A stretch of 5,576 nucleotides of DNA from Bryobacteraceae bacterium (GTDB lineage Bacteria > Acidobacteriota > Terriglobia > Bryobacterales > Bryobacteraceae): assembly GCA_947456995.1 (NCBI GenBank), contig CANGVB010000293.1, positions 1 to 5,576 on the forward strand, read 5' to 3'. This document shows, one piece after another, positions 1-5,576 of the stretch. Under the pieces are notes generated by a model that was not told the origin of the DNA, did no database searches, and worked only from the letters and a program-made list of their open reading frames with translations. Position numbers and translations under genes: made by a program. Numbering within the stretch: the first letter of the stretch is position 1; each line of letters begins with the position of its first letter.

Positions 1-795
1 GCAAAAGGCGAGGAGAGTGGCTCCAAGCGACTACTCTTCTTTCAGATGAATGGCGAGTTTCGACTGGAGAATCTGGCAGACCAGTCACATCAGTTTTTCT
101 ATGGCCACCGATATTGGCCCGCGATCAAGAAGGCCGTTGATACAAGCGGCGCAGGTGACTTGTATTCGAGAATCGAAGCTACGGCCAAGAAGAGTGGTGC
201 GCCACTAGACTTCGCGCTGGCTATGTCCGCTGTTGCATACATGACGCTCGAGCAGTGTGGCAGCAGTTGCCTGTCGAGTTCCTACAGTCGGGCAATGGAG
301 AAAGAAAAGCGCGAGGAATGGTTGCGACGCAGAGCTACGGCGCTTCGTCCTTCATTGATGGAACGGCTTAAGGGCAAGAGCAGTTGCGAGCGTGTGATCT
401 TCGACGAGAAAAATGCCGACGGCTGGTTTGCCATTCAGGCTACACAGGACATCACTACTGCCGCCGAACTGGACAAGCGACCCTTTCATGAAAGCGACAA
501 GCGTTGCTATGAGGGCATGGGGCCGATCCCGGTGGATTGCCGCTCGGGGTCCTGTGGCACCTGCTGGGTGGGCATTCTGGGCGGTAACGAAAACCTCGAC
601 CCGGTAGAAGACTTCGAGCGAAAGCGTATGGAGTACTTCGGCTATTGGGATAGCGGCTTTGTGGATTCCCAGCTGGAACGGCCGCTGATTCGTTTGTCCT
701 GTCAGACGAAGGCCAATGGCAGCGTCAGTATCGTTATCCCCCCGTGGAATGGGGTCTTTGGCCGCTCTCGACGGGAAAAAGAATCAGGGGGCTGA
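1..795 (+). CDS. [2Fe-2S] ferredoxin-domain protein, 5' end outside the window
   Basis: This is probably an electron-transfer protein carrying one plant-type [2Fe-2S] cluster. Counting from the ATG at 46, the cluster motif is C165-RSGS-C170-GT-C173 (Cx4Cx2C), with a fourth cysteine at C219 in LSCQT, followed by a short strand ending IVIPPWNG. The beta-grasp fold would cover roughly residues 114-235. The N-terminal 110 residues look helical and charged, match no family I recognise, and carry extra cysteines at C71, C75 and C114. The reading frame has no stop between base 1 and the ATG at 46. The only Shine-Dalgarno-like sequence, AGGAGAG at 11-17, is 28 nt from that ATG, too far to serve it, and no ATG, GTG or TTG lies in frame between them. 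I therefore treat the gene as starting upstream of the window, although ATG 46 (249 residues) cannot be excluded. No signal peptide or membrane segment is visible in the part present. The C-terminus overlaps the end of the convergent VWA gene. The ferredoxin-type fold is secure; the redox partner is unknown. Confidence 0.83.
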   Translation, partial: AKGEESGSKRLLFFQMNGEFRLENLADQSHQFFYGHRYWPAIKKAVDTSGAGDLYSRIEATAKKSGAPLDFALAMSAVAYMTLEQCGSSCLSSSYSRAMEKEKREEWLRRRATALRPSLMERLKGKSSCERVIFDEKNADGWFAIQATQDITTAAELDKRPFHESDKRCYEGMGPIPVDCRSGSCGTCWVGILGGNENLDPVEDFERKRMEYFGYWDSGFVDSQLERPLIRLSCQTKANGSVSIVIPPWNGVFGRSRREKESGG

Positions 796-1683
796 GTACT
801 GCCTTCGGCCGATTGCTTTGGCGCCAGGGTACTTTTCTTTGCCTGCGGCTGAAAGCGTAGCTACTACTTTTCGCACCGTTGCTTCGCCTTCAGGGGGATC
901 GTAATAGAGTGTGTAGCGAGAGCGGATGCGCTCCAGAATCTCGACCAGCGGAGCTGGCGAATCGTTGATGTCCATCAGCTCACCAGAACTTTTGTTCACC
1001 AAATCTGAGACGCTGGCGTTGAGTGGGATGAGATAAGGAGTGGTGACTTTGCGATAAATCGCCAGCCCTCGAGCCAGCTTCGATGGATTCAAGATCAGCG
1101 CGTTGAAGGTGATATCGCCTTCCCAAAGTTCCTGGAGGACTTTAGCTGACCGGGTCCCCTTTTGGCCCTGTCCATCGGTGAGCATGAGAATGGCTCTTCG
1201 ACGCTCTTTGGCTGAATCTGCTCTGAGGATTTTTGCTGCTTCGTAGATGGGTGTATTGAGTATGGTGCCGCCGCCAAAATTCTTCTTTTGCGCGAGTTCC
1301 TGGATTTTTGATTCCACCTCTACCAAATCGGAGCTCAGGCTGAGTCTAACCTTATTCTTTAAGTTGAAGCTCATCAGACCAACACGATCCTGAGGCTTGA
1401 GCGCCTGGAGGGCTTGTTTGGCAGTTTGTGCGATTCGGGAAACGTTACCGTGCATGCTTCCTGAAACATCAACAATCAGGAAAAGATCGAGTGGCACTTC
1501 GTCGCGCTCGAGTGAGCGGATCGTCTGCTTCGATTCGTTTTCGCTGACCTCAACGTCAGCCGCCAACAAGCCCTGGAGTGGCTTGCCAAGATGATCGATG
1601 GCCCGCATCTCAATACGGGCCAACTTTACTGTTGTAGAAAAGTCCTGCATGTTGAGCAGGCACATCAAAAGCGTCGCGAACAA
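784..1683 (-). CDS. VWA-domain protein, acidobacterial VWFA-related family
   Basis: The protein has 299 residues. The N-terminal part (about 19-62) has the pattern typical of the acidobacterial VWFA family (TIGR03436 type): a strand, GKPLQGL, then a D-V-E-V-SENE segment leading into the VWA fold. The fold begins at LIVDVSGSM. The MIDAS divalent-metal residues are all present: D72, S74 and S76 (DVSGS), a threonine in the GGGT/LNT loop (T140 or T144), and D170 in LMLTDGQ. The C-terminus has RYTLYYDPP and ends RRQYSAP, matching the family's usual closing strands. VWA domains bind protein or matrix partners through the metal; no substrate can be inferred. The start is TTG at 1683, chosen because AGGAG (1691-1695) precedes it by 7 nt; an in-frame ATG at 1665 lacks such a site. 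The first 15 residues are hydrophobic (FATLLMCLL) and could be a signal peptide, but they lack the usual basic N-terminus. It is probably co-transcribed with the dehydrogenase gene upstream, with which it has no obvious functional link. Confidence 0.9.
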   Translation of the reverse strand: MFATLLMCLLNMQDFSTTVKLARIEMRAIDHLGKPLQGLLAADVEVSENESKQTIRSLERDEVPLDLFLIVDVSGSMHGNVSRIAQTAKQALQALKPQDRVGLMSFNLKNKVRLSLSSDLVEVESKIQELAQKKNFGGGTILNTPIYEAAKILRADSAKERRRAILMLTDGQGQKGTRSAKVLQELWEGDITFNALILNPSKLARGLAIYRKVTTPYLIPLNASVSDLVNKSSGELMDINDSPAPLVEILERIRSRYTLYYDPPEGEATVRKVVATLSAAGKEKYPGAKAIGRRQYSAP

Positions 1684-1690
1684 AAAATGG

Positions 1691-1695
1691 CTCCT
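1691..1695 (-). promoter_or_regulatory. Shine-Dalgarno site of the VWA gene, overlapping the dehydrogenase stop codon
   Basis: Read on the minus strand, the dehydrogenase ends in TAG and the sequence continues as TAGGAG, so AGGAG shares two bases with the stop codon. Seven bases later comes TTG at 1683-1681. This spacing decides the non-ATG start of the VWA gene and suggests translational coupling between the two genes. Confidence 0.75.
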
Positions 1696-2701
1696 AGCGC
1701 CAGTCCACTACCGCCTTTAGAATTCCATTCGACGGATCTGTCCATCCTGCAAAGCGGTCGGTCATCTGGTCTACCGGGCAGAGGTCACTCACCCAGTGTT
1801 TTGTATTGATGCGGCCGGCTTCGGCTTCGCTGAGGATGAACTGGTGTTCTTCGGGCAGAGCGTTTCTGGAACTTAAAATTGTCAGCTCTCTCCGGTGAAA
1901 CGGATCCGGATCGTGGAAAGTTACATCACCCACAAATAACCCAACAAAAACGAGCTTGCCGCCTGCACCGGCGTAGCTAAAGGCATCCTGCATTGAGTTT
2001 TTGTTGCCGGTGCAATCAAAGATCAGGGTTGGAAGTTCTGGTGTTTGATCGAGAACGGATTCGTTGGAGGAATGCACTGCCGCTGCGCCCATGTATTTCT
2101 CCGAGAAGCTGCGACGCTCGCTGCTGAGGTCAAGCACCTCAAAGCGAATGCCCTTGAGACGGAGAAATTCCATTACCGTGCAGCCGATCGGGCCAGCACC
2201 GATCACCAGGGCTCGCTCGCCCTGCTTGGGCTGTGCACGGTTCACAGCGTGGCAACCAATGCCAAGAGTTTCAATCAGGGCCAATTCTTCCAGCGACAGC
2301 GTTTTAGAGGGGTAAAGGTGAGCGGCCGGCAGGATCATTTCTTCACGCATGCCGCCGTCGGTGTGAACGCCCAATACCTTCAGGCTGATACAGCAGTTGG
2401 ATTTGCCGGCCCGGCAAGAGATGCATTCACCGCACGCCATGTAGGGATTTACGGCACACAAGTCACCGGGGGCGACGTTGCTTACACCGGGGCCGGTCTT
2501 TAGAACTTCGACACCCAATTCGTGGCCGAGAATCCTGGGGTAAGAGAAGAAGGGCTGGCGGCCTTTGAAGGCATGAAGGTCTGTGCCACAGATTCCAACG
2601 GTACGAATTCGAACGAGTGCTTCGCCCGCTTCAGGGTTGTTGGCGGAGGGGAGATTGGTCCACTGGAAGTCTCCCGGCTGATTCAGAGAAATTGCGCGCA
2701 T
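1694..2701 (-). CDS. Zinc-dependent medium-chain dehydrogenase, L-galactonate/L-gulonate 5-dehydrogenase-like
   Basis: This is a cytoplasmic NAD(P)-dependent alcohol dehydrogenase of the medium-chain (MDR) superfamily, 335 residues from the ATG at 2701, a normal length. Catalytic zinc residues are C38 (GICGTD, with D41), H60-E61 (LGHE) and probably E144. The structural zinc lobe is complete: C90, C93, C96 and C104. The Rossmann fold has GAGPIG at 168-173 and an acidic residue, D191, after the second strand (VLDLS), which favours NAD+ over NADP+. Segments such as QPFFSYPR, GVHTDGG, FVGLF and the late SRNA-P-E resemble, from memory, E. coli LgoD (YjjN), which oxidises L-galactonate. Other polyol, threonine or sugar dehydrogenases share the fold, so the substrate stays open. 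An upstream in-frame TTG at 2710 would add three residues; neither start has a good Shine-Dalgarno site, and ATG 2701 fits the usual N-terminus (MRAI). It is first in a two-gene unit with the VWA gene and divergent from the cytochrome gene. No other sugar-catabolism gene is in the window. Confidence 0.92.
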   Translation of the reverse strand: MRAISLNQPGDFQWTNLPSANNPEAGEALVRIRTVGICGTDLHAFKGRQPFFSYPRILGHELGVEVLKTGPGVSNVAPGDLCAVNPYMACGECISCRAGKSNCCISLKVLGVHTDGGMREEMILPAAHLYPSKTLSLEELALIETLGIGCHAVNRAQPKQGERALVIGAGPIGCTVMEFLRLKGIRFEVLDLSSERRSFSEKYMGAAAVHSSNESVLDQTPELPTLIFDCTGNKNSMQDAFSYAGAGGKLVFVGLFVGDVTFHDPDPFHRRELTILSSRNALPEEHQFILSEAEAGRINTKHWVSDLCPVDQMTDRFAGWTDPSNGILKAVVDWR

Positions 2702-2746
2702 CTCTGGCAATTGTATGTGGATTGAGGAGTGATAAGTTGGTGTTTC
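2702..2746. promoter_or_regulatory. Short divergent intergenic spacer between the dehydrogenase and cytochrome genes
   Basis: These roughly 45 bases separate two genes reading away from each other, so at least one promoter must lie here or inside a neighbouring coding end. On the minus strand, TACAAT (2715-2710) is a fair match to a -10 box but has no clear -35 partner. It would start transcription only a few bases before the dehydrogenase ATG, implying a nearly leaderless message. On the plus strand, GAGGAG at 2724-2729 is a strong Shine-Dalgarno sequence but lies 17 nt from the ATG at 2747. I see no clear operator or plus-strand promoter. The role of the spacer follows from gene orientation; the individual elements are weak. 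Confidence 0.35.
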
Positions 2747-4897
2747 ATGGTGTTGCGATTTTTTTTCCTAGTTGCCGTGTCGATTGGGCTGGCGTCCCCG
2801 GCTGATTTCGTGAACGAAATCAATCCGATACTGGCCAGCCGTTGCCTGAGTTGCCATAGTGGTGCGAAGCCTCAGGCTGGCCTCGATCTTTCCAGTAAAG
2901 AGGGCGCAAGCAAAGTTCTTGATGTGCTGATTGCGAGAGTCGAAGGTCGTGCCGGGCGCGTGATGCCGCCGGTGGGCAAACCTCTTGAGGCGAAGCAGAT
3001 TGAGCTTTTGAAGGCCTGGGTTGCTGAAGGTGCGCCATGGGTGGATGTGCAGAAGAACAAGATGCCTGATTGGGTAGCTCCGCTTGCTCCCAGAATTGTG
3101 AATGTGCCAGCCGGGGCAGGGAACCCGATTGACCGCTTCCTCGGAAAGCCGGCGAAAGGCTTGGCCGGGGATGCCACCTTTGCCCGTCGAGCCTTCCTTG
3201 ACCTGTGGGGCATCGCGCCCAGCCCTCAAGATCTGGATCGCTTTGAAGCCCAACAAAACCCAGCAAAGCGTGCGCAGCTCGTTGAGCGTTTGCTCGCCGA
3301 CGATAGGCGCTACACCGGTCACTGGATCAGTTGGTGGAACGATCTGCTGCGCAACGATATTGGCGTTGTTTACCACGGCGACCGGAAGTCGATCACGCCG
3401 TGGCTCGAACGGGCGCTTCGCACGAATATGCCTTACGACGAGATGGTGCGTGAGCTCTTGAATCCCATCGGCAACGAATCGGCTGAAGGCTTTCTCATTG
3501 GCGTGAACTGGAGAGGGGAAGTGAATGCCAGCCAAACTCCCTACATGCAGGCCTCACAGAATACGGCTCAGATCTTTCTCGGTATCAATCTGAAGTGCGC
3601 CAGTTGCCATGACAGCTTCATCAACAAGTACAAACTGAAGGAAGCTTACGGTTTGGCTGCCATGTTCTCGCAAGAGAGCAAGCTGGAATTGGTGCGCTGT
3701 GACAACAAGACGGGTGTCTATCAGGAGCCGGAATTCCTTTGGCCCGAACTTGGCAAAATACCCAGTGGCGCAAGCACCAGCGAGCGTCGCCTCTACGCTT
3801 CAAGGCTTTTCACGCATCCCCAGAACGGCCGTCTGGCCCGGACTATCGTGAATCGTTTTTGGCAGCGGTTGATGGGTAAGGGATTGGTGGAGCCAGTTGA
3901 CGATATGGATGCCAAACCTTCGAACCCGGATCTGCTGGATTGGCTGGCGGCCGACTTCTCGGCACATGGTTACGACCTCAAGTACTTGTTGAAACTGCTG
4001 ATGAGCTCTGAGGCTTACCAGCGTCTTGATGCTGCGCCCAGAAGAATCAGCGCGGAGCAGTTCAGCGATACGCTGAGTGCGATTACTGGAGAGTGGCGAT
4101 TCCTGCAGACGAATAATTCCGATCGTGCCTTGCTGGGGCGGGACTGGCAATTTAAGAGCAATCCGCTTGGAAGAGCATTGGGCCGGCCGATTCGCGATCA
4201 GGTTTACACAACTCGAAATGAAGACGCAACGACGTTTCAAGCCCTCGAGCTTGCCAATGGTTCGACGCTAGCCAAGATGATCCATCGCGGTGTGATGCGC
4301 TTGATGGATGAGCTGCCACCAGCCCCGCCGAGCCTCTTTGATTCTCTGGCCCTGCGGAGTGGCGCGAAGACGGTGGAGATCCCGGTGAAAGGCCTCAAGC
4401 AAGTCTATCTTTTGACGGAAGACGCCGGGACTTATGATCTGGACAAAGCTGAGGTGGGTTGGGCTGAGGTGACATTGAGCGGGCCGGCTGGGACGAAGGT
4501 TCTCGAGGCGGGGCGTCTGCGCACACGGATTGGTTCGCGCCGGGTATATGAGGTGGATTCGGGGTATGAGAAGCTTACCGCCAAGGTATGGATCAGTGAT
4601 GCGTCCAAGGCGAGCGATATCAATACGTCGGTTCGCTTCTTCGCCTTCGGTGCAGAACCAGATCCGACGCGGTTGGTGAAGGTGGCAGGCGAAAGCCCCT
4701 GGCCGGCAGCTCCGAAGCTCACTAGCGTAGATCAGGCAGTAGATTATTTGTGGCGGGGCCTGCTGAGCAGGCGTCCAACAGATGAAGAGAGACTGACCGC
4801 AAGAAAGCTTTTCCCAGGCGGCAAGCTGCAGCGTGAAGGCACAGAAGACTTATTGTGGAGTTTGTTGATGCATCCGGAGTTTCAGTTCACATGGTAA
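2747..4897 (+). CDS. Secreted PSCyt1-DUF1549-DUF1553 protein with two CxxCH haem motifs
   Basis: The protein has 716 residues from ATG 2747. Residues 1-19 (MVLR, a phenylalanine-rich hydrophobic core, then LASPA) form a Sec signal peptide, placing it outside the cytoplasm. Next is a Planctomycete cytochrome c domain (PSCyt1, about 21-100) with C33-LS-C36-H37 and a likely axial methionine, M73 in the conserved VMPP. DUF1549 (PSCyt2) follows at about 128-325, opening IDRFL and containing a second motif, C284-AS-C287-H288, before YGLAAMF. DUF1553 (PSD1) begins near 348 (RRLYASRLF, then NRFWQRLMGKGLVEP) and ends at 716 (LLMHPEFQFTW). A beta-rich segment at about 543-636 interrupts it. The haem-binding cysteines are visible; haem attachment is inferred, and the family's biochemical role is unknown. 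A GTG at 2729 would add six residues; ATG 2747 was preferred because it opens directly onto a compact signal peptide, though the GAGGAG site suits neither start well. The gene overlaps the following DUF1501 gene by 7 bp. Confidence 0.94.
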   Translation: MVLRFFFLVAVSIGLASPADFVNEINPILASRCLSCHSGAKPQAGLDLSSKEGASKVLDVLIARVEGRAGRVMPPVGKPLEAKQIELLKAWVAEGAPWVDVQKNKMPDWVAPLAPRIVNVPAGAGNPIDRFLGKPAKGLAGDATFARRAFLDLWGIAPSPQDLDRFEAQQNPAKRAQLVERLLADDRRYTGHWISWWNDLLRNDIGVVYHGDRKSITPWLERALRTNMPYDEMVRELLNPIGNESAEGFLIGVNWRGEVNASQTPYMQASQNTAQIFLGINLKCASCHDSFINKYKLKEAYGLAAMFSQESKLELVRCDNKTGVYQEPEFLWPELGKIPSGASTSERRLYASRLFTHPQNGRLARTIVNRFWQRLMGKGLVEPVDDMDAKPSNPDLLDWLAADFSAHGYDLKYLLKLLMSSEAYQRLDAAPRRISAEQFSDTLSAITGEWRFLQTNNSDRALLGRDWQFKSNPLGRALGRPIRDQVYTTRNEDATTFQALELANGSTLAKMIHRGVMRLMDELPPAPPSLFDSLALRSGAKTVEIPVKGLKQVYLLTEDAGTYDLDKAEVGWAEVTLSGPAGTKVLEAGRLRTRIGSRRVYEVDSGYEKLTAKVWISDASKASDINTSVRFFAFGAEPDPTRLVKVAGESPWPAAPKLTSVDQAVDYLWRGLLSRRPTDEERLTARKLFPGGKLQREGTEDLLWSLLMHPEFQFTW

Positions 4898-5576
4898 ATC
4901 GTCGCGATTGGATGAAGGCGGCCACAATGGCTGCATTGGGCGCAGGTGAAGCAAGGCTGATTGCTGCGCCCCAGAACCCGGCGGCCAAGGCCGATTCGGT
5001 AATTCTGCTGTGGATGGCCGGAGGCATGGCTCAGACCGAAACCTTCGATCCCAAGCGCTACACGCCTTATGAAACGGGTCTGCGTAGTGACAAGGTGCTG
5101 TCGACCTTCCCGTCGATTCCTACAGTTCTTGATGGGGTGTCATTGTCGAAGGGGCTTGAGCGAACGGCAAAGGTGCTCAATCGCGGAACCTTGTTGCGAT
5201 CGCATCGTGTGGGCGACCTTGGATTCATTCTGCATTCCCGCCATCAATTCCATTGGCACACGGGATACGAGCCACCACAAAGCGTCGCCGTGCCGCACAT
5301 GGGTTCCTTTATCAGCCGCACGCTTGGGCCCAAGAACCCCGACATCCCTGCCTTTATCGACATCGGCCAGAATCTTGAGATCGGTGGCGAGAGCGACAGC
5401 TTGAAAGCCTTCCATACTGCTGGCTTTCTGGGCAGCGAGCATTCCCCCTTTTTGATTACCGACCCTAAGGATGCAGTTGCCTCGACACAACCCAGCGAGT
5501 TCCTGGGGCTGAGTCGCTTCCAAAACCGCTATCAGGTTTACCGAGATCTAATTGCCAAGTCGCCTCTGCGCGAGAA
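4891..5576 (+). CDS. DUF1501 protein with Tat signal, truncated by the window end
   Basis: The frame stays open from ATG 4891 to the window edge: 228 complete codons plus two bases. The N-terminus, VNRRDWMKAA followed by a small alanine/glycine-rich hydrophobic stretch, is a twin-arginine signal (R4-R5), so the protein is probably folded in the cytoplasm before export. The mature part opens with VILLWMAGG and TETFDPK, the hallmark start of DUF1501 (PF07394), a family related to the alkaline phosphatase/sulfatase fold. Further segments, LLRSH, HSRHQFHWHTGY and PAFIDIG, also fit. Family members are usually about 400-480 residues, so roughly half is missing on the right. The ATG overlaps the previous stop in ATGGTAA, and GGAG at 4876-4879 lies 11 nt upstream, both pointing to translational coupling. 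DUF1501 genes commonly follow DUF1549/DUF1553 genes and probably work with them. No enzymatic activity is established for the family, and catalytic metal ligands cannot be assigned from this fragment. Confidence 0.93.
   Translation, partial: MVNRRDWMKAATMAALGAGEARLIAAPQNPAAKADSVILLWMAGGMAQTETFDPKRYTPYETGLRSDKVLSTFPSIPTVLDGVSLSKGLERTAKVLNRGTLLRSHRVGDLGFILHSRHQFHWHTGYEPPQSVAVPHMGSFISRTLGPKNPDIPAFIDIGQNLEIGGESDSLKAFHTAGFLGSEHSPFLITDPKDAVASTQPSEFLGLSRFQNRYQVYRDLIAKSPLRE

Noticed and set aside
11..17. AGGAGAG as the ribosome binding site of the ferredoxin gene
   Set aside because: It is 28 nt from ATG 46 with no in-frame start codon between, so it is more likely coding sequence of a longer gene.
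795..840. Possible terminator: AGTAC (795-799) could pair with GTACT (829-833), followed by TTTCTTT
   Set aside because: The stem is only five to six pairs with a loop of nearly 30 bases, it is AT-rich, and it lies inside the coding end of the VWA gene. This is too weak to call.
2045..2503. Open frame of about 150 codons on the plus strand, opposite the dehydrogenase
   Set aside because: It lies entirely opposite the zinc-binding and Rossmann regions of a well-supported gene and has no domain signature or convincing ribosome binding site.
2768..3535. Long open frame on the minus strand, opposite the cytochrome gene
   Set aside because: It is fully antisense to a gene with clear domains, shows no recognisable motif, and its composition is what a mirrored GC-rich coding region gives.
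5140..5523. Open frame on the minus strand near the right edge
   Set aside because: The plus-strand DUF1501 frame covers it with recognisable motifs throughout; the minus-strand translation shows no family features.

Overview
The window looks like chromosomal DNA from an acidobacterium, most likely of the Solibacter/Bryobacter type. Two things point there. One is a von Willebrand factor A protein whose architecture matches the acidobacterial VWFA-related family. The other is a Planctomycete-type cytochrome/DUF1549/DUF1553 gene directly followed by a DUF1501 gene; this pairing is common in Planctomycetes, Verrucomicrobia and the Solibacter branch of Acidobacteria. Taxonomy is inferred from gene content only.

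Layout from left to right. (1) 1-795, plus strand: the 3' part of a gene for a [2Fe-2S] ferredoxin-domain protein, still open at the left edge. (2) 784-1683, minus strand: an exported-type VWA protein with an intact MIDAS metal site. It converges on the ferredoxin gene and overlaps its 3' end by 12 bp. (3) 1694-2701, minus strand: a zinc-dependent medium-chain dehydrogenase, closest in motif pattern to sugar-acid dehydrogenases such as L-galactonate 5-dehydrogenase. It lies just upstream of the VWA gene, and the VWA Shine-Dalgarno sequence overlaps the dehydrogenase stop codon, so the two are probably one transcript. (4) 2747-4897, plus strand: a secreted protein with two CxxCH haem-binding motifs (PSCyt1, DUF1549, DUF1553), divergent from the dehydrogenase across about 45 bp. 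(5) 4891 to the right edge, plus strand: a DUF1501 protein with a twin-arginine signal, overlapping the previous stop by 7 bp and cut off by the window end.

The window is almost fully coding: the only non-coding stretches are about 10 bp (1684-1693) and 45 bp (2702-2746). I saw no tRNA, rRNA, CRISPR array, insertion sequence or convincing terminator. The two right-hand genes form a translationally coupled pair and probably act together outside the cytoplasm, the cytochrome-like protein by the Sec route and the DUF1501 protein by the Tat route. The dehydrogenase/VWA pair is a second two-gene unit with no obvious biochemical link between its members. I see no strong evidence of a new system. 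The most notable points are the unusual ferredoxin cysteine spacing, the extra beta-rich segment inside the DUF1553 region, and the tightly packed gene junctions.
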